This document shows, piece by piece, positions 44,576-54,069 of a stretch of 64,000 bases of DNA. A program made the position numbers and the translations under genes. Under the pieces are notes generated by a model. That model had not been told where the DNA came from. It ran no database searches and saw only the letters and a list, made by a program, of their open reading frames with translations. The stretch's first letter is position 1. Every line of letters starts with the position of its first letter. Origin of the DNA: Cheiracanthium punctorium (Eukaryota > Arthropoda > Arachnida > Araneae > Cheiracanthiidae). The stretch lies in the NCBI GenBank assembly GCA_038373885.1, contig JAWZYV010013536.1, positions 62,001-126,000 on the forward strand. Reading direction: 5' to 3'.

Positions 44576-45069
44576 CCCTTTAACGCTCAGTGTTCCCGCT
44601 CTGGGAACACAAAAACTCTGACGTTTGGACTGTTGCCAGTCACGAAGACTAGATTGGATTTCTATAAAAAGAGTGGCGGGGGAACTAGCTCCACGAGAAT
44701 CCTTCACTTTTGAGCACGTCCTTTCCCGTCCAAAAAGGGTCACGATTCTTTTGAACAGCACTGACCTCTGCCGAAAAAGGGAAGAATGCGAGAACAGCTG
44801 GATAGAGGGCCCCATGCTGAAAAAAGGGCAGCCGTGGCCATCGCTCGACTTCACGACCCGCAAAAGGGCGGACGATCGAAACGTTCATCGCGTGCCACCG
44901 ATCGAGAGACCCTTTTTGACGCAGCTGGTTATGCTTGTCGTAAAAGGGTCTCTCGATCGGTGGCGGGCGATGAACGTTTCGACCGTCCGCCCTTTTGCGG
45001 GTCGTGAAGTCGAGCGATGGCAACGGCTGCCCTTTTTTCAGCATTGGGAAAGGGTTGCGCCTCAAAGGG
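44576..45069 (+). mobile_element. piggyBac-like MITE, full palindromic copy
   Basis: 494 bp between TTAA sites (44572-44575, 45070-45073). Both ends begin CCCTTT(A/G)A after TTAA, matching the TTAACCCTTTG style of piggyBac elements. A unique left third contains the hairpin GTGTTCCCGCTCTGGGAACAC. Then about 100-bp arms (44816-44917 and 44942-45042) are nearly perfect inverted repeats around a 24-nt loop. It has no coding capacity of its own. Relatives at 5.5, 28.1 and 35.6 kb are each only half of it. Confidence 0.88.
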
Positions 45070-45073
45070 TTAA

Positions 45074-45349
45074 CCCATTCGTGCCTGGATATTTTTGCGA
45101 CTTTCTTCGATTTTTGCTAACAGCAGCAGTCATTGATACATTTCTGATGTCCACTTTTTGAACAAGGGATGATTTCATTTAAAATCATTATGGATAAAAA
45201 TTGAAATGTCAACATCCTACTGGGCCCTATTAAAATATTTTGTGGAATTGAGGTTCAATACTCGCGAATAAAGGTTAGGAAAAATAAATAACGTTTTCGA
45301 CTGACAGCGAAAAGGCCGTCCCAAAAAAGGGACGCTAGGCATAAATGGG
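45074..45349 (+). mobile_element. Second TTAA-flanked MITE, 276 bp
   Basis: Starts CCCATTCGTGCCTGG right after the shared TTAA at 45070 and ends GCTAGGCATAAATGGG before TTAA 45350-45353, giving ~15-bp imperfect TIRs. A reverse-oriented, older copy lies at 21362-21643. The TTAA targets and CCC-starting ends place it with the piggyBac type. Confidence 0.82.
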
Positions 45350-45353
45350 TTAA

Positions 45354-46198
45354 AGCCTATTTTGAAAATGCGCGACTGTGGAATAAAATGAAATCGAGCC
45401 GATAGACATATCCTTCCGCGAAATTTTATGAAGCCTAGGAACTATCTGGCACTCGACCAACCGTGGAGTCCATTTATCTTGATCTTATAAATCGGAACGT
45501 CCGCTCACAGTATTCGGGCCACTGCTGCGCGTGACGTATACAGGGTATCGTCCATTTGTAGCGTCATCCAAATACAGAAACTGTGATCAAGAACCCGCTG
45601 GCGGAAGTCACAAAGTCGAGGATAATGAGTGCGTTCTTGGGTCGCTTCCTCTTAATATTTATAACAATCGTGTATTAATGAACAGGAGAATTAACATTTA
45701 CAGCAATCGTTAACAAAATGAACCCTAGAGCTAGCTCCAAAAGAGATGTTGAGGCTTGTAGCAACCAATATTGTAAGCAATTATATAAGCTAGCGGCAAA
45801 AAAATAATTCGGCTCGCGGCAAAATCTTAAATTTTTGTAATCATTGCAGTTTCAGTTACTTCCGCTTAACTTTAAAGCATTTTGATTCTATAATGTAATA
45901 GAAAGAACAATATACGGGGCACGGTTGTAGCTATAGCTTTCACATGGCAGGAGTTGAGCTATGTTGGAGTGGGGGGGGGAAGGGTTCCATTCTTGCTGTA
46001 AAATTGGATGGACGGTCAATTTTATTATAAATAACTTGTAAAAAATTTAAGTTACCTTAAAAAAATGTCTAAGCTTTACAGTTATTTTTTATTGCCCATT
46101 GAAATATAGAAATGACAGGTGGCTATTCTACCAAAATTAGAATTTTTTGGCTAGACTGGACCCCCTAAACCTCCTCCCCCCCTTATATACGTCCGTGA
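45354..46198. other. Unassigned DNA
   Basis: No gene recognised. G-run near 45972; C-run near 46180 followed by TATATACGTCCGTGA, reminiscent of hAT-type CAGTGGCGTACG ends but not paired. Confidence 0.4.
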
Positions 46199-46202
46199 TA
46201 CA

Positions 46203-46460
46203 GGGTGTCCCAGAAAGAGGGTCATGCGATTCCATTCGTTATCCTTTAGATTTGAGTGAAGAATGTACATTGAAAAAATGTTCAGGTAGGAAAAAAGACT
46301 GTTAAGAAATAAGGGACTCACGTTCATTTTCAAAAAGTGATACTTAAATTTATATGCGATCGCCGTACAAAGAAAAAATTGTAGCAAACTGTGCCTCATA
46401 CACTCACGAGATGGCGTACAAAATTTTTGCCATTCATCCTAAAAATTCTTAGAGATCACT
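46203..46460 (+). repeat. MITE-like repeat, ACAGGGTGTCCC start
   Basis: Third member of the 17.1/36.2-kb family: ACAGGGTGTCCCAGAAAG, then AAAAATGTTCAGGTAGGAAAAAAGAC and GTACAAAGAAAAAATTG in the same order and spacing. Confidence 0.45.
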
Positions 46461-46545
46461 TTAAACGAGATGGGCCAGAGGCTGTACTTGAATTTCTATA
46501 AAAACGTTTATTGCCAGAGTCCTATGTATTATTATCGGCACTTAA

Positions 46546-47540
46546 TTGGGCGATATTTCGCCAAAAGCTGCCATGGTTGCGATAGTTTGCATGATTTTAG
46601 TCGTAGCTCAAAGAGTGATGGACCACAGCCTTTTAATCAATTGAAAGTATCCATAGATCTTAATGCATTTAAAGTATTTCGTTTGACCCTGCCAATAAAT
46701 GACCCAGTGGATTGCATCAAAAAGAGTTGCCAATTGTCTGTTACGATACAATCTAAAATCAAAGTCTAAACATTATACAGTGAACAGTTTTAGAGTTATA
46801 CGAAATACGTAATCATTTTTGGCGACCCATTGGGCGATATTTCGGAAAAACGGGCCAAGGTCGATGACAACTGGCGAGATTTTGGGCATGGACCCAACCA
46901 TGACTGACTACAGACTTTATAGAATGAAGATGTCCGTAGATATTAAACTATTGAAACTCTTTTGAGGGGTCCTGTCAATAAACTCTCCAGTAGATTGGCA
47001 CAAAAAAATGAGGATGAACAACTAGATGTTGTAACAATCTTATATATGAAATTCTAATACTAATGATTTTTGAGATATGAGCGTTAAATACATACACACG
47101 TACACAGTCGCGCCTTTGGCGACTTTTGACGTAACTTTTGAGGGAGGCACGTGTCCGTGGTCAGACCGTCACCTAACTATAGTGTAGGACGGTATTGGGC
47201 TTGAAGTGAATGACTGTCCCTAAAACTGCCATTCACCGCAATGTGTTGGAAATCTTTTGAGCGTTCCTGTAGCAGAACTATAAAGGATAAAGACACTTTC
47301 TTCGAAGGAGAAATTCATTTTTGTAACCCCTAACAACCTGTATCACTTCTGATTCGTTTGAAATAGCCTAATACCTCTAAAACGCGTTTTAATGAATTTC
47401 TGCCCATAGAGTGTCATGCATTTGGAATCTTTCGGGCGACCCTGTCGATAAACAATCCAGTCGATGGGAATCAAAAGGGGAGGTGCACAATTGGATGTTA
47501 GAACAATCCTAAACATAAAGTTTCAAGATTCTACGTACAT
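46546..47540 (+). repeat. Long-period tandem repeat (~284 bp)
   Basis: TTGGGCGATATTTCG starts units at 46546 and 46830. Shared internal blocks include GACC(C)ACA or GACTACAG with TTTA, GATATTAA/GATCTTAA, CCCTG.CAATAAA and (A/T)TG.AACAATC. A third, shortened unit is recognisable at about 47390-47540 (CGACCCTGTCGATAAACAATCCAGT). The 99-codon frame in unit 1 is not conserved in unit 2. Confidence 0.65.
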
Positions 47541-47582
47541 ACATACGTACAGTACATACATACATACGTACGTACAGACGGC
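47538..47582. repeat. (TACA/TACG)n microsatellite
   Basis: Tetranucleotide run of TACA and TACG units at the end of the tandem repeat. Confidence 0.8.
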
Positions 47583-48439
47583 ACGGAAAAACGGGTCAAA
47601 ATGGACTTGCGGTCGGTCAAAATGGATTGTACATGCATTTATATCAACGTGCGTACTAGCTTAGGACGAAATGCATCGCAACCATTGTTAAAAGTAAATT
47701 GAGAGTTAGTCAAAATCATAATACGTACGTAGGTACTGTAATATACCTTTACTTTTTATAAAAGCATACTCGCGTCAAAAGTGTCGTTGCGAAAAAGCTT
47801 TAGTGGAGCGTTGGCGAAAAACTTACAGTCCGGTCCAATAGGTCAAAGAAAAACAAAGCAGTTGTATCTGCAAGATGGACAGATACTCCTTTTCAAAAAT
47901 TCATTTATACATTTCTGTAAAATGTAATAGAATTTTTCTACTCGTTTTTACGCTACGTACAGTCCCGTTACTTTTTAAAAGAATAAGGGAAGTAGTTTCG
48001 TCTACAGACATTGAAAAAGCGAATTCCGAGCCAAACAAAACTCGGCTGGTGGGTCCGTGCCTTCGAAGAAACACACTATTATGCGGGGAAATGCCCCACT
48101 GCCTTGGCACCTTACCAAACGATGAAGCCCATTTATGTTTTGCCCCATAATCGAATCGTCTTCCCTACAATACTCTGTGACTGCTATTATCATCGTAAAC
48201 AAGAAGCTTTAAAAGTGGCCCCGCTTCTTCTGTTGGCCGTAAAAATTTTTTTTTTTCGAAAGTAATGGTGTGTTTTCGAGTAACACTATACGAGAAAGGA
48301 CAAATATCTATTTAAAAAAATCATCGAAATTTTTTTCGATTATAAACAAATAAACCCTGCCGAACGTATCGATTATGAAAAAGTTTCTATTTTGATGGAT
48401 TTAAATACAGAACTTCTCTGAACAACAGTCACCTCGACA

Positions 48440-48492
48440 GGACGTCCCTTTTGGAGGGTCCTACGGGTGTCCGCTATTCAGAGGTTTCACTG
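48440..48492 (-). mobile_element. pogo/Tigger-like terminus
   Basis: Read on the minus strand from 48492 the sequence is CAGTGAAACCTCTGAATAG then CGGACACCCGTAGG, a classical pogo/Tigger start, flanked by TA (48493-48494). No matching opposite end was found in 47583-48440, which otherwise holds no recognised gene. Confidence 0.5.
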
Positions 48493-49336
48493 TACGGGAA
48501 GGATGCCATGCATCCTATTGAAGGGGATGTACGGAGTGTGCGTAGTTTTTGTACAGGAGCACGCGAAACAGTCTGGATACGTTACATCCGACAGACAAAC
48601 ATTCATTTTCAAAAACGTTCATCCGTTTCATATAAAATGAACACACATGGGAGTAGGGATGGACGCGAGACGCGCGAGACGAGAAATAGGGCTGTCTCGT
48701 CTCGTCTCGCAGTGGTAAACCTCTGTCTCGTCTCGCGTCTCGTCTCGTCTCGCAACCACTTTGTCTCGTCTCGCGTCTCGCACAGAAATTGCCTGTCTCG
48801 TCTCGCGTCTCGCGCGAGACGTCTCGCGAGTCTCGCAAAATTAAGGACTGCGAATTTTTACCATATTTTTAGTAACATTAATACTAGTTATTGAAAATTA
48901 ATATTAACAATAGCAATTAGTTGCATATTGCCATATTAGTACATATATTAGTTACCATATTAACTCATATAGTTATTTGAAATGATAAAAATTCGGATTT
49001 AATCCGTATATATAATGTGACATGACACCGAAAATTTATTTATTTGCGTAACTGCGTAAATGTAATATTTATGGTTGATGGGAGTTTCATTTGCTTTTGA
49101 AAATATATAAAGCTTTGAATTTTGTCAGATATGTTGCAGAACTCAGGGACACATGTTGGGCAAATAAAATTTTGATCTAATTAAACGGCCCCAATGTACG
49201 GAATAGTGAATAATTATAGTGAGCGGAATGGTGAATAATTAAAGTGAAGCTTACTTATCCCCCTCCCGTTTTAGTGTATGAGATATGGGTTTCATATTTA
49301 ATCGGGGGAACCCGGGTTTAACCTGTTCATTTACAC

Positions 49337-50129
49337 CGGGTACGGGCAACCTTTGGAAGGTTGTGAGCCAAAATTTAGGATGTTAGGGACGTCACGGACC
49401 GTATAAGTGGGATTTTGATTTGGTTTATTATTGATTGTCTATGGCGGTGCTGTCCAACCTTTTTATCGCCGCGACCTGGTCAGCGTTTGATAATAATTTT
49501 ACCGCGGACTGGTCAGGGAGTACGCCTATTGTTTTAATTTAATTGTGCTTAAACATACCTTCAAAATATATACAGTTTCACAAAAAATGAATGTAAAATG
49601 ATTTAAGATTTTATCTCACTAGGACGCTAAATGAATGACAACACTGAGCTTATTTCTTTGCAACGAGTTGGTTAGATCTGGAGGTAAGAAGCAATGACAC
49701 CCAGAGTGTGTTGCTTATGTACAATTCATTCCTTTATTCTGTTATTTTGGTTCTTGTCAGCGCAGAAAATCCCGCTTCACACAGTTAGGTTGTTGGAAAT
49801 GGCAATAGGGATTTAAAAGACTGGAATTTTAATTCATAGTCTTGAAATATTTAATAAGCAGTAAAATAATGTAAAATAGTCATGAGATTTTTTTCTGTTA
49901 CAAAATCTGTTCTGTATAAATTAGCACAAACCCAAGAAACTCGAGACAAATGCACGACAGAAAATAAAATGGAAATAATGTAATTTTTCTTGAGCAACCC
50001 GGTACCATTTGATCCGCGAACAGGGGGTTGGGGACCACTGGTCTATGGAAATTTGAAATCTTCCACTTGCTGGATAAAATACCCTGGAGGGCCACATCCG
50101 GGCCGCGGGCCAGGGTTTGCCGATATGTG
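49337..50129. mobile_element. Outer hAT-type element, split
   Basis: Flanked by a perfect 8-bp duplication ATTTACAC (49329-49336, 50130-50137). Left end CGGGTACGGGCAACC; right end read inward CACATATCGGCAAACC followed by GGCCCGCGGCCCGG, a style frequent in hAT MITEs. Another hAT element (49445-50040) is inserted in it, leaving about 190 bp of its own sequence. Confidence 0.72.
49445..50040. mobile_element. Inner hAT-type element
   Basis: 596 bp with perfect 8-bp duplication GTCTATGG (49437-49444, 50041-50048). Left end CGGTGCTGTCCAACC; right end read inward CAGTGGTCCCCAACC, a standard hAT terminus. Non-coding and AT-rich inside. Confidence 0.85.
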
Positions 50130-50137
50130 ATTTACAC

Positions 50138-50767
50138 TATCAAAAAGAAGAGACAACAGAAAGGACTTGTGAGCGTTGGATTTGCGCAATCACTCCAGTA
50201 GATCATTCATTTGCGTTCGCATATCTTGGCTTATGGCGAAAGACAGTGCCGTAAAAATAGGGAGGCATGGCAGGGCGAATGCCCGGGGCCCCCACATGTA
50301 GGGGCCTCAAAATCCATACAACTATTTCTTCAACCACTTGGATTTTTTATCTTTTATAACGTTTTAGATTTGTACATTTACTATTCAAAACGGATCGCCT
50401 AACACTGTTTAAGCAGAAAACAAAAAAGTTGCTTACTGTTTACAAAATAGCTAACAGCTCACCAACAGATCCGCTGTATTACAATACGTACAGCTGATTA
50501 TGAAAAGTTAAATTTATATACCAGTATTTCTAGAACCAAAGTTCTTTAACTAATGACCTTGTGTTCCCTTTATTTGTATTCTAGAAAAACATGATCTGGG
50601 CCTCAAAAAGCCACTCTGAAGCAAGCATCCCTTTTGGGGGGCCCTTTTATTTCTTAAAATTATCATATCACTTAGGTAATTTAAAGCAAATGGCAGTTTT
50701 TTCTTTTTGTTGTAATTATTACTTACAAATATTTTATGTACTTACAAATAATGTGCAGATGCATAAT
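50138..50767. other. GC-rich transposon-end debris
   Basis: CAGGGCGAATGCCCGGGGCCC near 50272 and TTTTGGGGGGCCC near 50632 look like hAT-style G/C-rich termini facing each other, but no duplication could be fixed. No gene seen. Confidence 0.3.
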
Positions 50768-50944
50768 CAGTGGTGTACACCGACTTTCTTTAAGAGAAGG
50801 GGGGAATGGAAGTAATCTTTTGGTTAAATAAAAGCCATAATCTATATGTTTAAAATTAAAACTGTACGGACTTTATGTTAAAAATGAATGGACAAAGGGG
50901 GAGGGACTGAATCCTCACCCCCACACCATTTGTGCACGCCACTG
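50768..50944. mobile_element. hAT MITE, 177 bp
   Basis: CAGTGGTGTACACCGAC at the left and, inward from the right, CAGTGGCGTGCACAAATGG. Flanks TGCATAAT and AGCATAGT agree at 6 of 8. Same family as 52885-53138. Confidence 0.7.
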
Positions 50945-51156
50945 AGCATAGTAAATATATGGAGCTGAACCACACTTTTCTAGAGTAAGTCAATGCTCGG
51001 AAATTTCTTTTTCCTTTTAATGAGGATTTAAATTAGGAATGGCATGGCATACAAAGGTCCAAATGCCAATTAACACGCTCTACTTTTTCTCGCATATCGT
51101 AAAACTCAAAATTAGCCAACTTAAATTGACACTTTGTCCTTTATTCCCCCCCCCCT

Positions 51157-51221
51157 CCAAAAACCAAAGACATTAGAATATACTAGAACGAGTATATTCT
51201 AATGTCTTTGCCAAAAACCAA
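51157..51221. repeat. Perfect 20-bp hairpin flanked by direct repeats
   Basis: 51165-51184 and 51191-51210 are perfect inverted repeats around AGAACG. The hairpin is bracketed by an 11-bp direct repeat CCAAAAACCAA (51157-51167, 51211-51221), the left copy overlapping the stem by three bases. Confidence 0.85.
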
Positions 51222-51629
51222 TGGTTTGAGTCCCTCTTGCAAAATATTTTAATATTTATTGGTCGTCTTTTTCTTTTACTTGTGCAATAATCAGAGTTCA
51301 CATTATTTTACATTCATTATACAAATGATTCGATAATTATTTGTATAAAAACCCAAATTAAAAATAAAAATAAATGTTATATTCCAGCTGGAATTCATGT
51401 AAAATCCATTAAATACTTCAGTATATGAAATTAAAAATACCTTGTTGTTACAAACCAACTGCTCTATTAATGGCTAAAAACGCTTTTATAAGGAATAATA
51501 CTACTTACATCATGAACACATAAGAGCTATATTGATGATTTATTAATGTTTCTGTGTTGTTTTGTGTTAAGGTAAAGCTACGAAAGAGCTATCTGCTTAG
51601 AAGGGGTGCAATGGGAGGAGGACCTCTAA

Positions 51630-51735
51630 CGCGTATTCACATTACATCTGGAGAAAACCGCCCAAAACTTCGATAGCCGCACGGCAGGATAGAACCCTGC
51701 CTTCAGAACCTTCACAGAGACCTTCACAATTCAGT
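51630..51735 (+). repeat. SINE-like repeat, short copy
   Basis: TAACGCGTATTCACAT, GGAGAAAACCGCC, GATAGCCGCACGGC and a TAGAACCCTGCC word follow the order of the 16.6-kb copy. It is diverged and truncated. Confidence 0.35.
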
Positions 51736-51739
51736 CATC

Positions 51740-52884
51740 TTACCATGTTGTATATTGAGTGTTATTCCCCAATGGTGAGCGGAAAAAACGCGACTTTTAA
51801 TAGTGACATAGGATGTAACATGGTCGTTATATGCTAGTCGATGAGGCAAGAGCGCAGCCAGAAAAGTTTGTCGAGGGGGTTGTATAAGATACAATTTTAT
51901 ATTGATAAACTTAATTTCTTATTGACGACAAAAATCTGAAAGCTCTTAATAACTAATTTTGAAAGTTTCGCAGAGAGGTATATCCCGATTTCCCACTCCA
52001 TGGTTACGCTTCTGCAGTGACGTACGAAATGGGGGGCGGCTTTGGGGCTCGAGCCCCCTCCCCATACCTTTGGAGGATGATAGAAAATAACCATATATCG
52101 GTGTCTTTTCCAGTGTCCAGAATCCACATACTTTATTTTTTGTCTGGAAACCGATCATAGCGAAATTTTCGATACATTAATTCCTCACCCTTGTTTTTTT
52201 TCCGGGAAAAAAAACGGCCACTCAATAGTTGTTTGTGGGTGGAATAGCGAACGGAAGTCTTCATGTCAATTGTGAAAGCAGCGGTCATCTTGCAACTTGT
52301 CACCGCTCTGGCGCCTTATCTCGCAACCTGTTCGGAGGTGTCCTATTGTCATTTCTATGCCTATTGTTGAGGGGAAAAAATTCTTCCGGTGATAGGGGGC
52401 GCACCTACTTCCACGTGCTGAGATAGCTCGCCCTCCGTAGGTCCATTCTGTTCTGGAGTGAGAGGTCATCCATCGTGTCAGCAAATCCAAAAGACACCGG
52501 GCAATTATGTCCTCGGGACATCTCTCTCCCGACATTTCTGTTTTAACTGGAACTCTGTAGTAGGGACCCTCCGACATCTGATATTCTGCGCAAAAAAAAA
52601 AAAAAAAAAGCTTTGGCATCTCAACACAAAGCGTGCGTTTCCTTTCGGCCCCAGTCCTGTGTTCAAAGTTTGTCTTTTTAAATGACTGGAGGAAGCGTTA
52701 AGGATAAAGAAAAATTCTGCGAGGGTTGTTCCTCATCTCATAGCGTGAAGTTTTAAAACAGGGAAAGATCTTATACATATAGTAGTATTTTACAATATTT
52801 CTTTATAAGTATAGCGCTTTTGCTCATTTTGAAAGGCAATTTTTGTGTTTATTATTACTTTTTTTTCTTCTTTCTTGACATGAT
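51740..52884. other. Unassigned DNA
   Basis: CAGTGACGTACGAAATGGGG at 52016 looks like another hAT end of the CAGTGGCGTACG type, without a partner. A 117-codon minus frame (52266-52619) ends in a poly-A/T artefact (52591-52609) and has no known motif. Confidence 0.4.
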
Positions 52885-53138
52885 CAGTGGCATACGCAGA
52901 CTTCCTTCAAGGGGGGAGGGGGTTATAGACATAACTTTGTGTTAAAATGTAATATTTAAGCTAAAATAAATGTGTGTAAATGTATAAATGTGTATAAATT
53001 AAATGTGTATAAATGTAATATTGTGTAACGTAATATTTAAGCTAAAAATTTAAAATTTGTGGACATTTTGTTAAAAAAATTCTGACAAGGGAGGGAGGGG
53101 TGAACCCCCAAACCCTCCCCCCCTTGCGTACGCCACTG
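52885..53138. mobile_element. hAT MITE, 254 bp, intact
   Basis: Ends CAGTGGCATACGCAGAC and CAGTGGCGTACGCAAGG (read inward from the right), flanked by a perfect 8-bp duplication GACATGAT (52877-52884, 53139-53146). Internal G-run at the left is mirrored by a C-run at the right; a small TAAATGTGTATAAATG tandem repeat lies in the middle. Non-coding. Confidence 0.9.
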
Positions 53139-53262
53139 GACATGATGAATACTGGGTGACTGTTGATAAAAGTACATAGTACAGTTTTTGAAGAACCAGT
53201 GAAAAAGCAATGGAAAGAGAAAAACCGCACAACATTAAATGGGTTTATTTTTTCAAATGAAT

Positions 53263-53296
53263 GTGAGTGTGCGTGTGTGTGTGTGTGGGGGGGGGT
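53263..53296. repeat. (GT)n passing into poly-G
   Basis: GT dinucleotides followed by a run of ten G. Confidence 0.8.
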
Positions 53297-53476
53297 GGAA
53301 TAAAAAATGTAAAGGAGTGGGCATCCGAAAGGGCGCAAACAGAGGTATATTCATGTATTTTGTATTTATTGAAAGTTGACATTCCGATAATTTTTCAAGG
53401 TCAGTGGCCTGATTTTTAAGTGCACAGTAGCCCCATTGCCTGTATAGCTTTTGGTGAAGTGATTTTTTTTTTGTAT

Positions 53477-53690
53477 CACTAGGGGCCAAGGCCCCCAGAC
53501 TCGCTACGCTCGCTTTTCGTATGAGACATTCGGCCCCTAATCAGGCTTATTCGTAAATAAGGCATAATTTCAACAGACAAAACCCGAAGATTGGATCCGA
53601 TGGAATGTTACTGAGCTACGCATTGCTTGGTTCTTGCATGTTCATTGGCACATAAAAATTGAAACTTCACACTACAGTAGAACCCCTCCC
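53477..53690 (-). repeat. Dispersed repeat, pair of 42480-42692
   Basis: Reverse complement of the 42.5-kb repeat along its length, including AGACTCGCTACGCTCGCTTTT and the CTAGGGGCC end. Confidence 0.75.
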
Positions 53691-53765
53691 CCTCATAACA
53701 CGGAAGATATTTTGTTATGGGAATCCGTGTTGTACGGGTCCTGAGCTATACTACACCTGGCGTGC
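53674..53765 (+). mobile_element. Possible pogo-like terminus
   Basis: TACAGTAGAACCCCTCCCCC then CATAACACGG...GTTATGGG resembles the CAGTAGAACC(C) start of pogo-like elements. No partner end found; partly overlaps the preceding repeat. Confidence 0.3.
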
Positions 53766-53935
53766 GGACTCCGCTTATAATCGCTGGAAAAATTATTTGC
53801 ACTCTTCAGAAACACAATGATTTTCAATGTTGCCATTCAAAAGTTATATTAATTAGGAGCTAAAGCATAATAAAATCAGAACATCTGTTTCAGTTGTATT
53901 TTTAATGTAAAGCCTATTGGACACCCTTCGAATTT

Positions 53936-54065
53936 GCCACCCATTGCGATTTTTCATTATTGGGCGACTTGCGTACATGTAAAGTTAATAAAAGCTACGG
54001 AACAGATAGGATAGCTTGCCACCAATGGCGACTTTTCATTATTTGGCGATTTACACATGCTCACA
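53936..54065 (+). repeat. Short tandem duplication (~86 bp)
   Basis: GCCACCCATTGCGATTTTTC then TTATTGGGCGACTTG at 53936 is repeated as GCCACCAATGGCGACTTTTC then TTATTTGGCGATTT at about 54020. Confidence 0.6.
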
Positions 54066-54069
54066 ACCT

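Noticed and set aside
48515..48838. Arg/Glu/Thr-rich frames (RETRD-type) at 48.5 and 55.8 kb that look like conserved proteins
   Set aside because: They are translations of the GTCTC/GAGAC arrays at the ends of the 7.4-kb element. The repeats are open in several frames on both strands.
48654..48840. Two independent short MITEs at 48.65 and 55.8 kb instead of one 7.4-kb element
   Set aside because: Neither has its own second terminus nearby, while the outer flanks share a perfect 8-bp duplication. The alternative is not fully excluded and is stated as a test.
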